Source: Streptomyces sp. HUAS 15-9 (GTDB lineage: Bacteria; Actinomycetota; Actinomycetes; Streptomycetales; Streptomycetaceae). From it: a DNA stretch of 64,000 nt. The stretch covers positions 7,874,001 to 7,938,000 of the forward strand of contig NZ_CP106798.1 in the NCBI RefSeq assembly GCF_025642155.1, read 5' to 3'. The first letter of the stretch is position 1. Each line of letters opens with the position of its first letter. Position numbers and translations under genes: made by a program. Shown here piece by piece: positions 50,126 through 58,382 of the stretch. The notes beneath the pieces are model-generated. The model was given only the letters and a program-made list of their open reading frames with translations, was not told where the DNA came from and searched no databases.

Positions 50126-52087
50126 ATGGAACTCGCCACTCCGCCACCGGCGGCGCGGGCCCCTGTCGCCTGGTACAGCTGGTGGCTGATGCCACTGGCC
50201 TTAGGAGGTGGGACGGTTGCCGCCACGTTCATGAGCTCCGAGCGAATAACCGCCGCCGTCGTCGGCGCCGCCGCGACCGCGGCGAGCTCGGTCTGCGTGC
50301 GGCTCCTGCTCCGCTCGCAGAAACAGCTGCGCCGCGCCGAGGGCAGCTTCCGCTCCTCGCAGGCCGAGCACTCCCAGCAGTGGCAGCAGCATGTCGCCAC
50401 CCTGGAACGTAAGTTCAGCTCCGAGCGCGCCACCCTCGAGGCCCAGCTGAACGAGCAGGCGGCCGCCTATGAGGCCCAGCTCAGTGAGCACACCGCGGTC
50501 TACGAGGCTCAACTCGGCGACAACGCACGGGCATACGAGGAGCGGCTGGCCGAGCAGGCCAAGTCCTACGAGGCGCAGCTCACCGACCGGGCCGAGGCCT
50601 GGCAGGAACAGGCCGTGCATCTGCGGACCGCCGTCGCCCGGCTCGCCGGCGAGCAGCTGCCCGACGCCCTGAAGCGACTGCGCGCCGGTGACGCAGTCGA
50701 CGACCTGCTGCCCGCGACGGACCGGTCGACGAAGCTCGACGTGGAGCTCCAGGCAGACCTCCGCAGGATTCTGCGGACCTCCCTGATCGGTGTCGAGGAG
50801 GAGTTCAACCGCTCGACCTCGGCCGAACAGGCCGTGATCAGCATCGGCAACCGCATCCACGTCCTGACCAGCAAGCTCCGTGGCCGGCTGCACGAGATGC
50901 AGGGCGAGCACGGCCGGCTGCCCGCGGTGGCCAGGGGCCTGATGGAACTCGACCAGGAGCTCGGCCCCGCCGACTCGCTCGCGGCGAGCATCGGCGTGCT
51001 GGGCGGCTCGGACCGGCCGGGACGGCAGTGGCAGGAGCCGCAGCGACTGCTCAGCGTGGTCCGCGGCGGCATCGGCCGGATCAAGGACTTCCATCGTGTC
51101 GAGGTACGGCATCTGCCCGAACTCGGCGTCGACGGCGGCCTGGTGGACCACCTCACGCTGATCTTCTCCCACCTGCTGGACAACGCTGCCCGTTACTCGC
51201 CGCCCACCGAGCCGGTGTTCGTCTCCGGCAAGGAGGTGCCCAACGGCGTCGGCATCGAGATCCAGGACTCCGGCAAGGGCCTGAGCGAGGAGAAGAAGCG
51301 CGAGGCCGAGCAGTCCCTCACGGGCACCGCGGCCGGTCCCGGACTCGGCGGGATCTCGGAGGACGCCAACATCGGCCTGCGGGTCGTCGGCATCCTCGCC
51401 CGCCGCTACGGCATCCGGGTCACCTTCGCGGATTCGCCCTGGCTCGGTACCTCGGTGGTCGTCGTGGTCCCGCACAAGTACTTCAGCCCCCTCGCGGCGG
51501 CCACCTCGGCGACCGCGCCCGCCGCCCCGGCCACCCCGACCGCCACGCCACCGGCGACGCCCGCACCGCAGAGTCCGGAGCCCGCCGAATCCGTGCAGGC
51601 CGACGGCACGGGCCTGGTGGACACCACACCGGGCGGACTGCCCCGGCGCAGGAGCAGGCGCCGCGAAGTGGAGGCGGAGGAGGCTCAGTCACCCCAGCCG
51701 GCCGACCGCGCCGACAGCACCAAGGTCGCCGCGGTGCCCCCGGACGAGTCCTTCGTCGGCCTGGCCGCCTTCGCCACGGCCGGACGCGAGTCGGCGGGGC
51801 CGGAGACGGCGACCGGACCGGAGACGCCGACCGCGGACCGGTCCTCCACGGAATTCGGGATTCCGGTCACTGCCGGGCATGAGTCCGCCGAGGAGGACAC
51901 CCTCGGCCTGCGGCGGGAGTCCGCCGTACCGGGGACGGACGACGACCGCGCGCACGGCCGGGGAGTCGAGCCGGTGGAGGCGGCGGCCCACGACCGCGCG
52001 TCGGGCCCCGGACCCGAATCCGCCGTGGCACCCGCGCCGTTCGACGGCGGCGAGTCCACCGAGCACCGAATTGAAGAGAGCGACTAG
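50126..52087 (+). CDS. cvnA: Conservon sensor-like histidine kinase (CvnA)
   Basis: 653 residues from the ATG at 50126 (GAAGGA upstream; an ATG two codons earlier is possible). Two N-terminal helices (YSWWLMPLALGGGTVAATF, AAVVGAAATAASSVCV), then a coiled coil with five exact 11-residue repeats at 104-158 (LEAQLNEQAAA, YEAQLSEHTAV and so on), a dimer region, and an ATPase domain: LTLIFSHLLDNAARYSPP (N box), IEIQDSGKGLSE (G1) and ISEDANIGLRVVGILARRYGI (G2). The C-terminal ~190 residues are Pro/Ala/Glu-rich and disordered. CvnA-type proteins lack a classic phospho-His domain and signal to the small GTPase CvnD. Confidence 0.92.
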   Translation: MELATPPPAARAPVAWYSWWLMPLALGGGTVAATFMSSERITAAVVGAAATAASSVCVRLLLRSQKQLRRAEGSFRSSQAEHSQQWQQHVATLERKFSSERATLEAQLNEQAAAYEAQLSEHTAVYEAQLGDNARAYEERLAEQAKSYEAQLTDRAEAWQEQAVHLRTAVARLAGEQLPDALKRLRAGDAVDDLLPATDRSTKLDVELQADLRRILRTSLIGVEEEFNRSTSAEQAVISIGNRIHVLTSKLRGRLHEMQGEHGRLPAVARGLMELDQELGPADSLAASIGVLGGSDRPGRQWQEPQRLLSVVRGGIGRIKDFHRVEVRHLPELGVDGGLVDHLTLIFSHLLDNAARYSPPTEPVFVSGKEVPNGVGIEIQDSGKGLSEEKKREAEQSLTGTAAGPGLGGISEDANIGLRVVGILARRYGIRVTFADSPWLGTSVVVVVPHKYFSPLAAATSATAPAAPATPTATPPATPAPQSPEPAESVQADGTGLVDTTPGGLPRRRSRRREVEAEEAQSPQPADRADSTKVAAVPPDESFVGLAAFATAGRESAGPETATGPETPTADRSSTEFGIPVTAGHESAEEDTLGLRRESAVPGTDDDRAHGRGVEPVEAAAHDRASGPGPESAVAPAPFDGGESTEHRIEESD

Positions 52088-52092
52088 TCCAC

Positions 52093-52503
52093 ATGACGCA
52101 ACAGGGAACCGACGTGAGCTGGGCGCTCCGCGATCTGGTGGAGAGCATCCCGGAGATCCGCTTCGCCCTCGTGGCCTCCAGCGACGGCAAGGCCATCACC
52201 TCCTTTGGCGCCGAAGACCCCGACGACGTTGACCGCTTCGCGGCCGTGGTGGCCGGCCTGCAGGCACTGGCCCAGCCGGTCGCCGAGCAGTTCCCCAAGT
52301 ACGCGGGCCAGTTGCGGCTCGCGATGATCGAGGTCGACGGGGGTCATCTGTTCGTCGTGCGGGCGGGCGTCGAGACGTATCTCGGCGTCCTGGCCCGTGA
52401 AGGACTCGACCAGGGCCTGCTGGGACACCAGATGAGGGACCTGGCCCGCAGGATGGGTGAGCTTCTCGGCACCACTCCGCGCCTGGAGGAGCACTCTGGA
52501 TGA
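52093..52503 (+). CDS. cvnB: Roadblock/LC7 domain protein (CvnB)
   Basis: 136 residues. Roadblock fold: LRDLVESIPEIRFALVASSDGKAITSF and LRLAMIEVDGGHLFVVRAG. In conservons CvnB partners the GTPase CvnD. It follows cvnA by 5 bp and overlaps cvnC by 4 bp. Confidence 0.95.
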   Translation: MTQQGTDVSWALRDLVESIPEIRFALVASSDGKAITSFGAEDPDDVDRFAAVVAGLQALAQPVAEQFPKYAGQLRLAMIEVDGGHLFVVRAGVETYLGVLAREGLDQGLLGHQMRDLARRMGELLGTTPRLEEHSG

Positions 52504-52871
52504 GTGCTCCCCGCCCGCCCACGGACCCGTCCGGACTCGAGCGCTACTACGTCCTCACCAGGGGGCGCAGCAAGCCGGGCGGGTCGGCGTCGAGCCTCGA
52601 CGTGGCGACCCTCATCGTCTCCCGCACCGCGCCCTCACCGGGGATGCAGCACGAGCACGAGGAGATAGTCCGGCGCTGCCGCGATCCGCTGTCGGTGGCC
52701 GAGCTCGGCGCCCATCTCGGATTGCCCTTCAACATTCTCGCGGTGCTGTTGGCGGATCTGCTGGACGCAGGCCGTATTGAAGCCCGTGATCCCATTCCGG
52801 CGCATCACGCCGGACGCGGGCCCGACCTCGCGCTCCTCCAGGAGGTACTCAGTGGACTGGAAAGGCTTTGA
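52500..52871 (+). CDS. cvnC: DUF742 protein (CvnC)
   Basis: 123 residues: YYVLTRGRSKPGGSASSLDVATLIV, then HEEIVRRCRDPLSVAELGAHLGLPFNILAVLLADLLDAGRI, the DUF742 winged-helix-like pattern. Third member of the conservon; likely an adaptor between kinase and GTPase. Overlaps cvnD by 20 bp. Confidence 0.95.
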   Translation: MSAPRPPTDPSGLERYYVLTRGRSKPGGSASSLDVATLIVSRTAPSPGMQHEHEEIVRRCRDPLSVAELGAHLGLPFNILAVLLADLLDAGRIEARDPIPAHHAGRGPDLALLQEVLSGLERL

Positions 52872-53457
52872 CCATCCCGGCGAACCCGCCGCCGGGGGCA
52901 CCCGCTCGGTCAAGGTGATGATCGCCGGCGGGTTCGGCACCGGAAAGACCACCATGGTCCGCTCCGTCAGCGACATCAAGCCGCTCACCACCGAGGAGAC
53001 CCTCACCCAGGCCAGCGTCGAGGACGATCATCTGATCGGCGTCGCCGACAAGGCCGAGACCACCGTCAGCCTGGACTTCGGCAAGATCAGCCTCAATGAG
53101 AGCCTGATGCTGTACCTGTTCGGGACGCCGGGCCAGGAGCGCTTCTGGTTCCTGTGGAACGGCCTGTTCAAGGGCGCGCTCGGCGCGGTGGTGCTGGTGG
53201 ACACCCGCCGGCTGGCCTCCAGTTTCCGGGCGATCGAGGAGATGGAGCGGCAGGACGTGCCCTTCGTCATCGCGCTGAACATCTTCCCGGACTCCAAGCA
53301 GCACCCGATCGAGGAGATACGGGACGCCCTGGACATCTCCCCGGACATCCCCGTCGTGGCGTGCGACGCCCGCGACCGGGCCTCCAGCCGTGACGTACTG
53401 ATCGCCCTGATACGTCATTTGAAGGAACGCTCCGCCATTGCACTGGAGCCCCGATGA
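52852..53457 (+). CDS. cvnD: Ras-like small GTPase (CvnD)
   Basis: 201 residues from the GTG at 52852 with AGGAGG 8 nt upstream. G motifs: KVMIAGGFGTGKTTMVRSVSD (P loop GGFGTGKT), LYLFGTPGQERFWFLW (switch II DxPGQ as G-T-P-G-Q), and a later VACDARD where NKxD is expected, as typical of the MglA-like/CvnD group. It acts as the switch of the conservon. Its stop overlaps the P450 start (ATGA). Confidence 0.95.
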   Translation: MDWKGFDHPGEPAAGGTRSVKVMIAGGFGTGKTTMVRSVSDIKPLTTEETLTQASVEDDHLIGVADKAETTVSLDFGKISLNESLMLYLFGTPGQERFWFLWNGLFKGALGAVVLVDTRRLASSFRAIEEMERQDVPFVIALNIFPDSKQHPIEEIRDALDISPDIPVVACDARDRASSRDVLIALIRHLKERSAIALEPR

Positions 53458-54701
53458 ACGATCAGAATCTCGACGGTCCCGACGCCCCCCGCGGCTGCCC
53501 GGTCGCGCACGGTTCGGGCGAACTGGCCCGGCTGTACGGGCCCGAGGCGGCGACCGACCCGCTCGGCATCTACGAGCGGCTGCGCAAGGAGCACGGCTCC
53601 GTCGCGCCGGTGCTGCTGGAGGGCGACATCCCCGCCTGGCTGGTGCTGGGCTACCGAGACAGCCGGCGGGTGCTCGACAATCCCCGCCAGTTCGCCCGGG
53701 ACGCGCGGACCTGGCGGGACTGGCGGGAAGGACGGGTCGCGGAGACTTCCGCGCTGATTCCGATGCTCGGCTGGCGTCCCGACTGTGTGTCCCAGGACGG
53801 CGAGCCGCACCGCAGGCTGCGCGGCGCCGTTAGCGACGTGCTGCAGGCTGCTGCCGGCCGCGGTATCCGGCGCCACGCCACGCACTTCGCCAACAAGCAG
53901 ATCGACGCGTTCGCGGTCAACGGCCGCGCCGATCTGGTGGCGGACTACGCCGACTATCTGCCGATGCTCGTGATGACCCGCATTCTGGGGCTTGCCGAGG
54001 CGGAGGGGCGTCGGCTGGTCGAGTCCTGCGCCCAGGTGCTCAAGGGCGGCGAGGACGCCGTGGTGCACGACGGCAGGATCAGGGAGATCTTCGGTGAACT
54101 CGCCGAGCGCAGGCGGTCCGAACCCGCCTCCGACCTCGCCACCGACCTGCTGGAGCATCACGCGGCTCTCGACCACGACGAGGTCGTCCACCACCTGCGC
54201 GTGGTGCTGATCGCCGCGCACGTCACGACCAACCTGCTGGCCCGGGTGCTGCAGCTGATTCTGACCGACGCCTCCCGGCTCTCCGGGCTGATCAGCGGTC
54301 AGCTGAACATCTCGGCGGTGGTGGAGGAAGTCATGTGGAACTCTCCGCCGCTGGCCGTCCTGCCCGGGCGCTTCGCCGCCAGCGATGTCGAACTGGGCGG
54401 GCACCGCATCGAGGAGGGCGACCTGCTCGTTCTCGGTCTCGCCCCGGGCAACCTCGACCCCGAGGTCCGGCCCGACCCCGGTGTCTCGGTGCAGGGCAAC
54501 CAGGCGCACCTGGCGTTCGGCGCGGGCCCGCACGAGTGCCCCGGGCAGACGATCGGGCAGTCCATGATCGAGGTTGCGGTGGACGTCCTGCTGCACCGGC
54601 TGCCGGGCCTGCGGCTGGCCGTGCCGGCGGAGGAGCTCACCACGACCGCCTCCACCTGGGATTCCCGGCTGGACAGGCTGCCGGTCGAGTTCCCGGTGTG
54701 A
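53454..54701 (+). CDS. cvnE: Conservon cytochrome P450, CYP157-like (CvnE)
   Basis: 415 residues. Heme loop FGAGPHECPG (355-364) with Cys362, I-helix VVLIAAHVTTNLLARV. At the K-helix the usual ExxR is E-V-M-W (E292-W295, in VVEEVMWNSPP), so the otherwise invariant Arg is Trp. This is the published oddity of the CYP157 family found in Streptomyces conservons. An AAHVTTN in place of the A-G-x-(D/E)-T signature in the I-helix suggests unusual or absent oxygen chemistry. It may be a heme-based partner of CvnD as much as an enzyme. Confidence 0.92.
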   Translation: MNDQNLDGPDAPRGCPVAHGSGELARLYGPEAATDPLGIYERLRKEHGSVAPVLLEGDIPAWLVLGYRDSRRVLDNPRQFARDARTWRDWREGRVAETSALIPMLGWRPDCVSQDGEPHRRLRGAVSDVLQAAAGRGIRRHATHFANKQIDAFAVNGRADLVADYADYLPMLVMTRILGLAEAEGRRLVESCAQVLKGGEDAVVHDGRIREIFGELAERRRSEPASDLATDLLEHHAALDHDEVVHHLRVVLIAAHVTTNLLARVLQLILTDASRLSGLISGQLNISAVVEEVMWNSPPLAVLPGRFAASDVELGGHRIEEGDLLVLGLAPGNLDPEVRPDPGVSVQGNQAHLAFGAGPHECPGQTIGQSMIEVAVDVLLHRLPGLRLAVPAEELTTTASTWDSRLDRLPVEFPV

Positions 54702-54708
54702 GCACACT

Positions 54709-54738
54709 GCTGCCCGGTCGGAATCCCGACCGGGCAGC
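54709..54738. terminator. Strong bidirectional hairpin terminator after the conservon
   Basis: Perfect 13-bp arms GCTGCCCGGTCGG and CCGACCGGGCAGC around the loop AATC, 8 bp after the P450 stop and before the convergent unknown gene. Confidence 0.85.
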
Positions 54739-54823
54739 GCCGCTGCCGCACACGGCCGGCAGGTCGTCCACAAAGCCCCGTCCGGCCGGCTCCGCGGCGG
54801 CGACCTGGAACAGGATCGAGGCG

Positions 54824-56554
54824 TCAGCCGTCGAGCCAGTCGCCTGCGAGGCCCGTGGGACGGTATCCCGTGGCGTTCCAGAGGAAATGCGGGTGGGCGC
54901 AGCCGAACATGTAGGCGAGCAGCGCGGTGTCTTCCCTCCCGGTTTCAGGGTCGTACAGGGTGTAGAAGTATTCACATCCGACTGCGCCGGCGTCCTGTTG
55001 GACCTCACGAGCGCGGTCCGGGGACGGCGCGGCGCTGGATGCCTCCACGGCGGCGATGTACGTGCGGCGCAATATCTCCCATGTGCCGTCGGTGTTGCCG
55101 TACCAGGGGCCGTGCAGCGCTTCGAAGGCATGGAGCTCGGCGTCGAAGAGGGGCCATGTCCGGGGGTATTGGGCCCGGCAGCGTGCGGACAGCTCGGCGG
55201 CCCGGGTGCTCAGCGCTGGTGCGGTGGGCCGCGGGGCGATGGTGAGGGTGGTGCCGTGGGTGAGGATGCCGGTGCATGCGTTGGGCTGCAGGTCGCAGAG
55301 CGGGCAATCCTCGGCCGGGGGGAGGCCCTGGGTGATGCCGTCGAACCACAGGGCGTGGCGGCCCGTGAGCCCCAACCAGGCGACGGTGCTGGTCATCAGC
55401 CAGGTGTTCCACATCGGGGGATGCGCCTCGGGCATGCAGCCGTACTTGACGATGGCGATGGCGCAAGCAGCGTAGACGGCCTTGGTGTGGGTGGGCATGT
55501 CGGCGAGCCAGAAGTTGCTGATCTCGCCGGTGAGGGCGTCGGCTCGTACGTCGGTCATGTCGTCGATGACGCGGCACAGCAGCAGGGAGGCGAGGTGTTC
55601 TTCCTGCCAGAGTTCGGTGTCGGGTGAGACGTGCCAGAACAGGCAGTCCAGCATCTGCAGGAGTGCGTAGGTGCTCTGGCCGAGCGGGTTGGTCTGGGGG
55701 AGCACGACGCTGCCCGCGTGGTGCTGTTGGAGCCAGTACTCGTCGACGGATCGCTTATGGGCTGCGTAGAGTCCGCAGACCAGGGCCCGTGCGCTGTTGG
55801 TACTGAAACTCTCGGCCAAGCGGCCTTCGACGAGTTCGGTGAGGCGCGTGGTGTCGATGGTTTCGATCACGCGTTTGTACTCGTGGAAGAGGAGGATGTC
55901 GTCTTCGAAGCGGTCGCGGTAACCAAGGTCTCGTTCAAAGTCGTTCAGCTGCCGGGCGTAGGACCATCCGCCGGTCAGGACGCTGTCGAGTTCCCGGCGG
56001 TATGGCCAGGCCTTGACGGTGAGGGGACGACCGGCGCTCTGCCGCCAACCGTAGTCGTCCAGCGTGCGTGCGGGGGGCGTGGGCAGCCGACGGCACAGAG
56101 AGCAGTCGCAGCCGGTTGTCTGCTCCTCCTCGCGCGGCGGGGTGAACGCCCGGCTCCTCCAGGCCCCCTCCAGCATCGCGCAGGTCAGTCGGCAGACCTC
56201 GATATCGGTGCTGACTTGGGGGAAGGCTGCCTCGATCATGTCGAGGCTGGTGTCGAGGTGCCTCAACCTGGCGTAGCCCTCCTCGTCGGGCGGGAGGAAC
56301 GCGCGCGACGCCAGTTGGAGGGCTCCCTCCACATGCAGCGTGGCGCTGGAGCCGGGGGATCCGAGTGCGTCCAGCCGCTGCCGAGCGGCGTCCTGACATA
56401 TTCGGTACTGCTCCGTGATCCCATTGATGCGCTGCGCAAAGAGGCGGGCCAGGGCGTTCCCCGCCTCCGCGGACTGGAGCTGGGCGCTCGGCTGCGCCGG
56501 GAACAAGCTGCCGGGGGTGTCCAAGGGGAGGCCGATCCTGACGTCCTGAGGCAT
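54824..56554 (-). CDS. Unrecognised 576-residue protein with DDxxD motif and two Cys clusters
   Basis: 576 residues from the ATG at 56554 (AAGGA 6 nt upstream). No signal peptide or clear membrane helix; mostly helical. DDMTD (331-335, in LLLCRVIDDMTDVRADA) has the DDxxD form, extended to DDxxDxxxD, of isoprenoid-binding sites; a second acidic segment LNDFERDLGYRDRFEDD lies at 203-219, before it, which is the reverse of the class I terpene synthase order. C149/C151/C154 and C417/C420/C427 form two Cys clusters that may bind metal. Codon usage is less GC-biased than in its neighbours, pointing to acquisition. Convergent with the conservon. It could be a terpenoid enzyme of a new layout, but no family is assigned. 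Confidence 0.7.
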   Translation of the reverse strand: MPQDVRIGLPLDTPGSLFPAQPSAQLQSAEAGNALARLFAQRINGITEQYRICQDAARQRLDALGSPGSSATLHVEGALQLASRAFLPPDEEGYARLRHLDTSLDMIEAAFPQVSTDIEVCRLTCAMLEGAWRSRAFTPPREEEQTTGCDCSLCRRLPTPPARTLDDYGWRQSAGRPLTVKAWPYRRELDSVLTGGWSYARQLNDFERDLGYRDRFEDDILLFHEYKRVIETIDTTRLTELVEGRLAESFSTNSARALVCGLYAAHKRSVDEYWLQQHHAGSVVLPQTNPLGQSTYALLQMLDCLFWHVSPDTELWQEEHLASLLLCRVIDDMTDVRADALTGEISNFWLADMPTHTKAVYAACAIAIVKYGCMPEAHPPMWNTWLMTSTVAWLGLTGRHALWFDGITQGLPPAEDCPLCDLQPNACTGILTHGTTLTIAPRPTAPALSTRAAELSARCRAQYPRTWPLFDAELHAFEALHGPWYGNTDGTWEILRRTYIAAVEASSAAPSPDRAREVQQDAGAVGCEYFYTLYDPETGREDTALLAYMFGCAHPHFLWNATGYRPTGLAGDWLDG

Positions 56555-56601
56555 GCGCTTCCTTTCGGGAGACGGACCGCAGAGTCCCCCGGCCCTGCGA
56601 A

Positions 56602-56624
56602 CGGGCGGTCGTCACGACCGCCCG
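56602..56624. promoter_or_regulatory. 23-bp perfect inverted repeat upstream of the unknown gene
   Basis: Arms CGGGCGGTCGT and ACGACCGCCCG around one C, 48 bp before the ATG at 56554. It may be an operator, or the terminator of the amidohydrolase gene 109 bp upstream. A second dyad, TTCGTGGTACGAA, lies at 56641-56653 in this unusually AT-rich gap. Confidence 0.5.
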
Positions 56625-56732
56625 CGCACTCGAACTGAGCTTCGTGGTACGAAAGTTGACCGAGAAGCGATACGAGGCTGCCCAGAGCCTAAATGATCTA
56701 CACCGTGACTTGGTCGTGACGTGTGTTACTGC

Positions 56733-58364
56733 TTATGCATCATGAGTCGCGTATACTCGCGCGCCCCCCACATAGGTCAGCGCCACCTTCGTCTCCGCGA
56801 TCGTCTCCGGCGGCCCCGCGAACGGGTCGCGGTCCAGGACCACCAGGTCGGCGAGCGCACCGACGCTCACCCGGCCGGCGTCGTCCAGATGGTTCACATA
56901 CGCCGTACCCGCCGTGTACGCCGTGAGGGCCTGCGCCAGTGAGAGACGTTCACTCGGCAGGAACACCGGCTCCGCTCCACCCGGCTCCACCCGGTTGACC
57001 GCGACATGGATGCCCTGCAGCGGATCGGGGCTGCTCACCGGCCAGTCACTGCCCGCCGCCAGCCTCGCCCCGAAGCGCAGCAGCGCCCCGAACGGGTACT
57101 GCCATGCGGCCCGTTCGGGCCCGAGGAAGGGGATGGTCAGCTCGTCCATCTGAGGCTCGTGAGCGGCCCACAGCGGCTGGATGTTGGCGGTGGCGCCGAG
57201 CCGGGCGAAGCGCGGCACGTCGTCGGGGTGCACGACCTGGAGGTGCGCCAGATGCGGCCGGGTGTCGCTCGGCCCGTTCGCCGACCGCGCCGCCTCGATC
57301 GCGTCCAGTGCGTCGCGTACGGCCCGGTCGCCCAGCGCATGGAAGTGGCACTGGAAACCGAGGGCATCCAATTCGGCCACATATTTGGGGAGTTGGGCCG
57401 GGTCGACAAAGCTCCTGCCCCGATTGGCGGTGGCACAGCCGCACTTGTCCAGATACGGGTCGAGCAGCGCGGCGGTGCCGTTCTCCGCGACCCCGTCCAG
57501 CATCAGCTTCACACTGCCCGCACGGAACCGGCCGTGGCTCGACACGGCCCGCCGCTCGACGAGTTCGGGAATCTGCCCGGCCCCGCGCTCCCGGTCCCAC
57601 CACAGGGCGCCGACCACCCGCGCGGTGAGCGAACCGTCCCGGGCGGCCGTCAGATACGAATCGGACGGATCGTCCATGCCGAGGAAGTCCCCGACCAGGG
57701 CGTCCTGCCAGGCCGTGATGCCGAGTGCGTGCAGATGCCGCTGGGCGTGCAGCAGGGCCGCCAGCCGGTCGGCGGCGGTGGTCGGCGGGACGAGACGTCC
57801 CACGAGCTGCATCGCCCCCTCCTGGAGCGTGCCGCTCGGCTCGCCAAAGGCGTCCCGCTCGATGCGTCCGTCGGCCGGGTCGGGCGTGTCCCGGTCGATG
57901 CCGGCCAGCTCCAGGGCGCGGCTGTTGACCCAGGCGCCGTGGTGGTCGCGGTTGGGCAGATAGACCGGCCGGTCGGGAACCGCGGCGTCCAGCAGCTCCT
58001 TCGTCGGCGTACCGCCCTCGAAGGCCTCCATCGACCAGCCGCCGCCGAGGATCCACTCCCGCTCGGGATGAGCGGCGGCGTACACGCGGACGGCGGCCAG
58101 CGTCTGTGCGGCGGTCCTCGTCCCGGTCAGGTCGCACTGGGTGAGTTCGAGCCCGGCCGGCACGGGGTGGACGTGCGCGTCCTGGAAGCCGGGCAGCAGC
58201 AGCCGTCCGGCGAGGTCCACCACCTCCGTGCGGGGCCCGGCGAGTTGGCGCACCTCGTCGTGTCCGACGGCGGTGATCCGGTCACCCGTGACGGCCACGG
58301 CGGTCGCCGTGCGGCCCTCGGGGGTGAGGACGGGGCCGCCGGTGAAGAGGAGATCAGCGTGCAT
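56733..58364 (-). CDS. Amidohydrolase, YtcJ-like
   Basis: 543 residues. Metal-dependent hydrolase: N-terminal strand domain (LLFTGGPVLTPEGRTATAVAV), metal ligands in LLLPGFQDAHVHPVPAG, DGVAENGTAALLDPY, FHALGDRAVRDALDAIEAA and LAAGSDWPVSSPDPL (final Asp). YtcJ/AepA-type enzymes hydrolyse exocyclic amides or esters; the substrate is open. It is 18 bp downstream of the APC transporter gene, so transporter and hydrolase likely share one substrate. Confidence 0.9.
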   Translation of the reverse strand: MHADLLFTGGPVLTPEGRTATAVAVTGDRITAVGHDEVRQLAGPRTEVVDLAGRLLLPGFQDAHVHPVPAGLELTQCDLTGTRTAAQTLAAVRVYAAAHPEREWILGGGWSMEAFEGGTPTKELLDAAVPDRPVYLPNRDHHGAWVNSRALELAGIDRDTPDPADGRIERDAFGEPSGTLQEGAMQLVGRLVPPTTAADRLAALLHAQRHLHALGITAWQDALVGDFLGMDDPSDSYLTAARDGSLTARVVGALWWDRERGAGQIPELVERRAVSSHGRFRAGSVKLMLDGVAENGTAALLDPYLDKCGCATANRGRSFVDPAQLPKYVAELDALGFQCHFHALGDRAVRDALDAIEAARSANGPSDTRPHLAHLQVVHPDDVPRFARLGATANIQPLWAAHEPQMDELTIPFLGPERAAWQYPFGALLRFGARLAAGSDWPVSSPDPLQGIHVAVNRVEPGGAEPVFLPSERLSLAQALTAYTAGTAYVNHLDDAGRVSVGALADLVVLDRDPFAGPPETIAETKVALTYVGGARVYATHDA

Positions 58365-58382
58365 GTTCTCGTTCCTTGGAGG

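Noticed and set aside
50069..54701. Prophage or integrative element near the conservon
   Set aside because: No integrase, attachment repeats or phage genes; the conservon is a normal Streptomyces operon.
54824..56554. Simple call as a standard class I terpene synthase
   Set aside because: DDxxD is present but the NSE/DTE motif does not follow it and the Cys clusters are foreign to that family.
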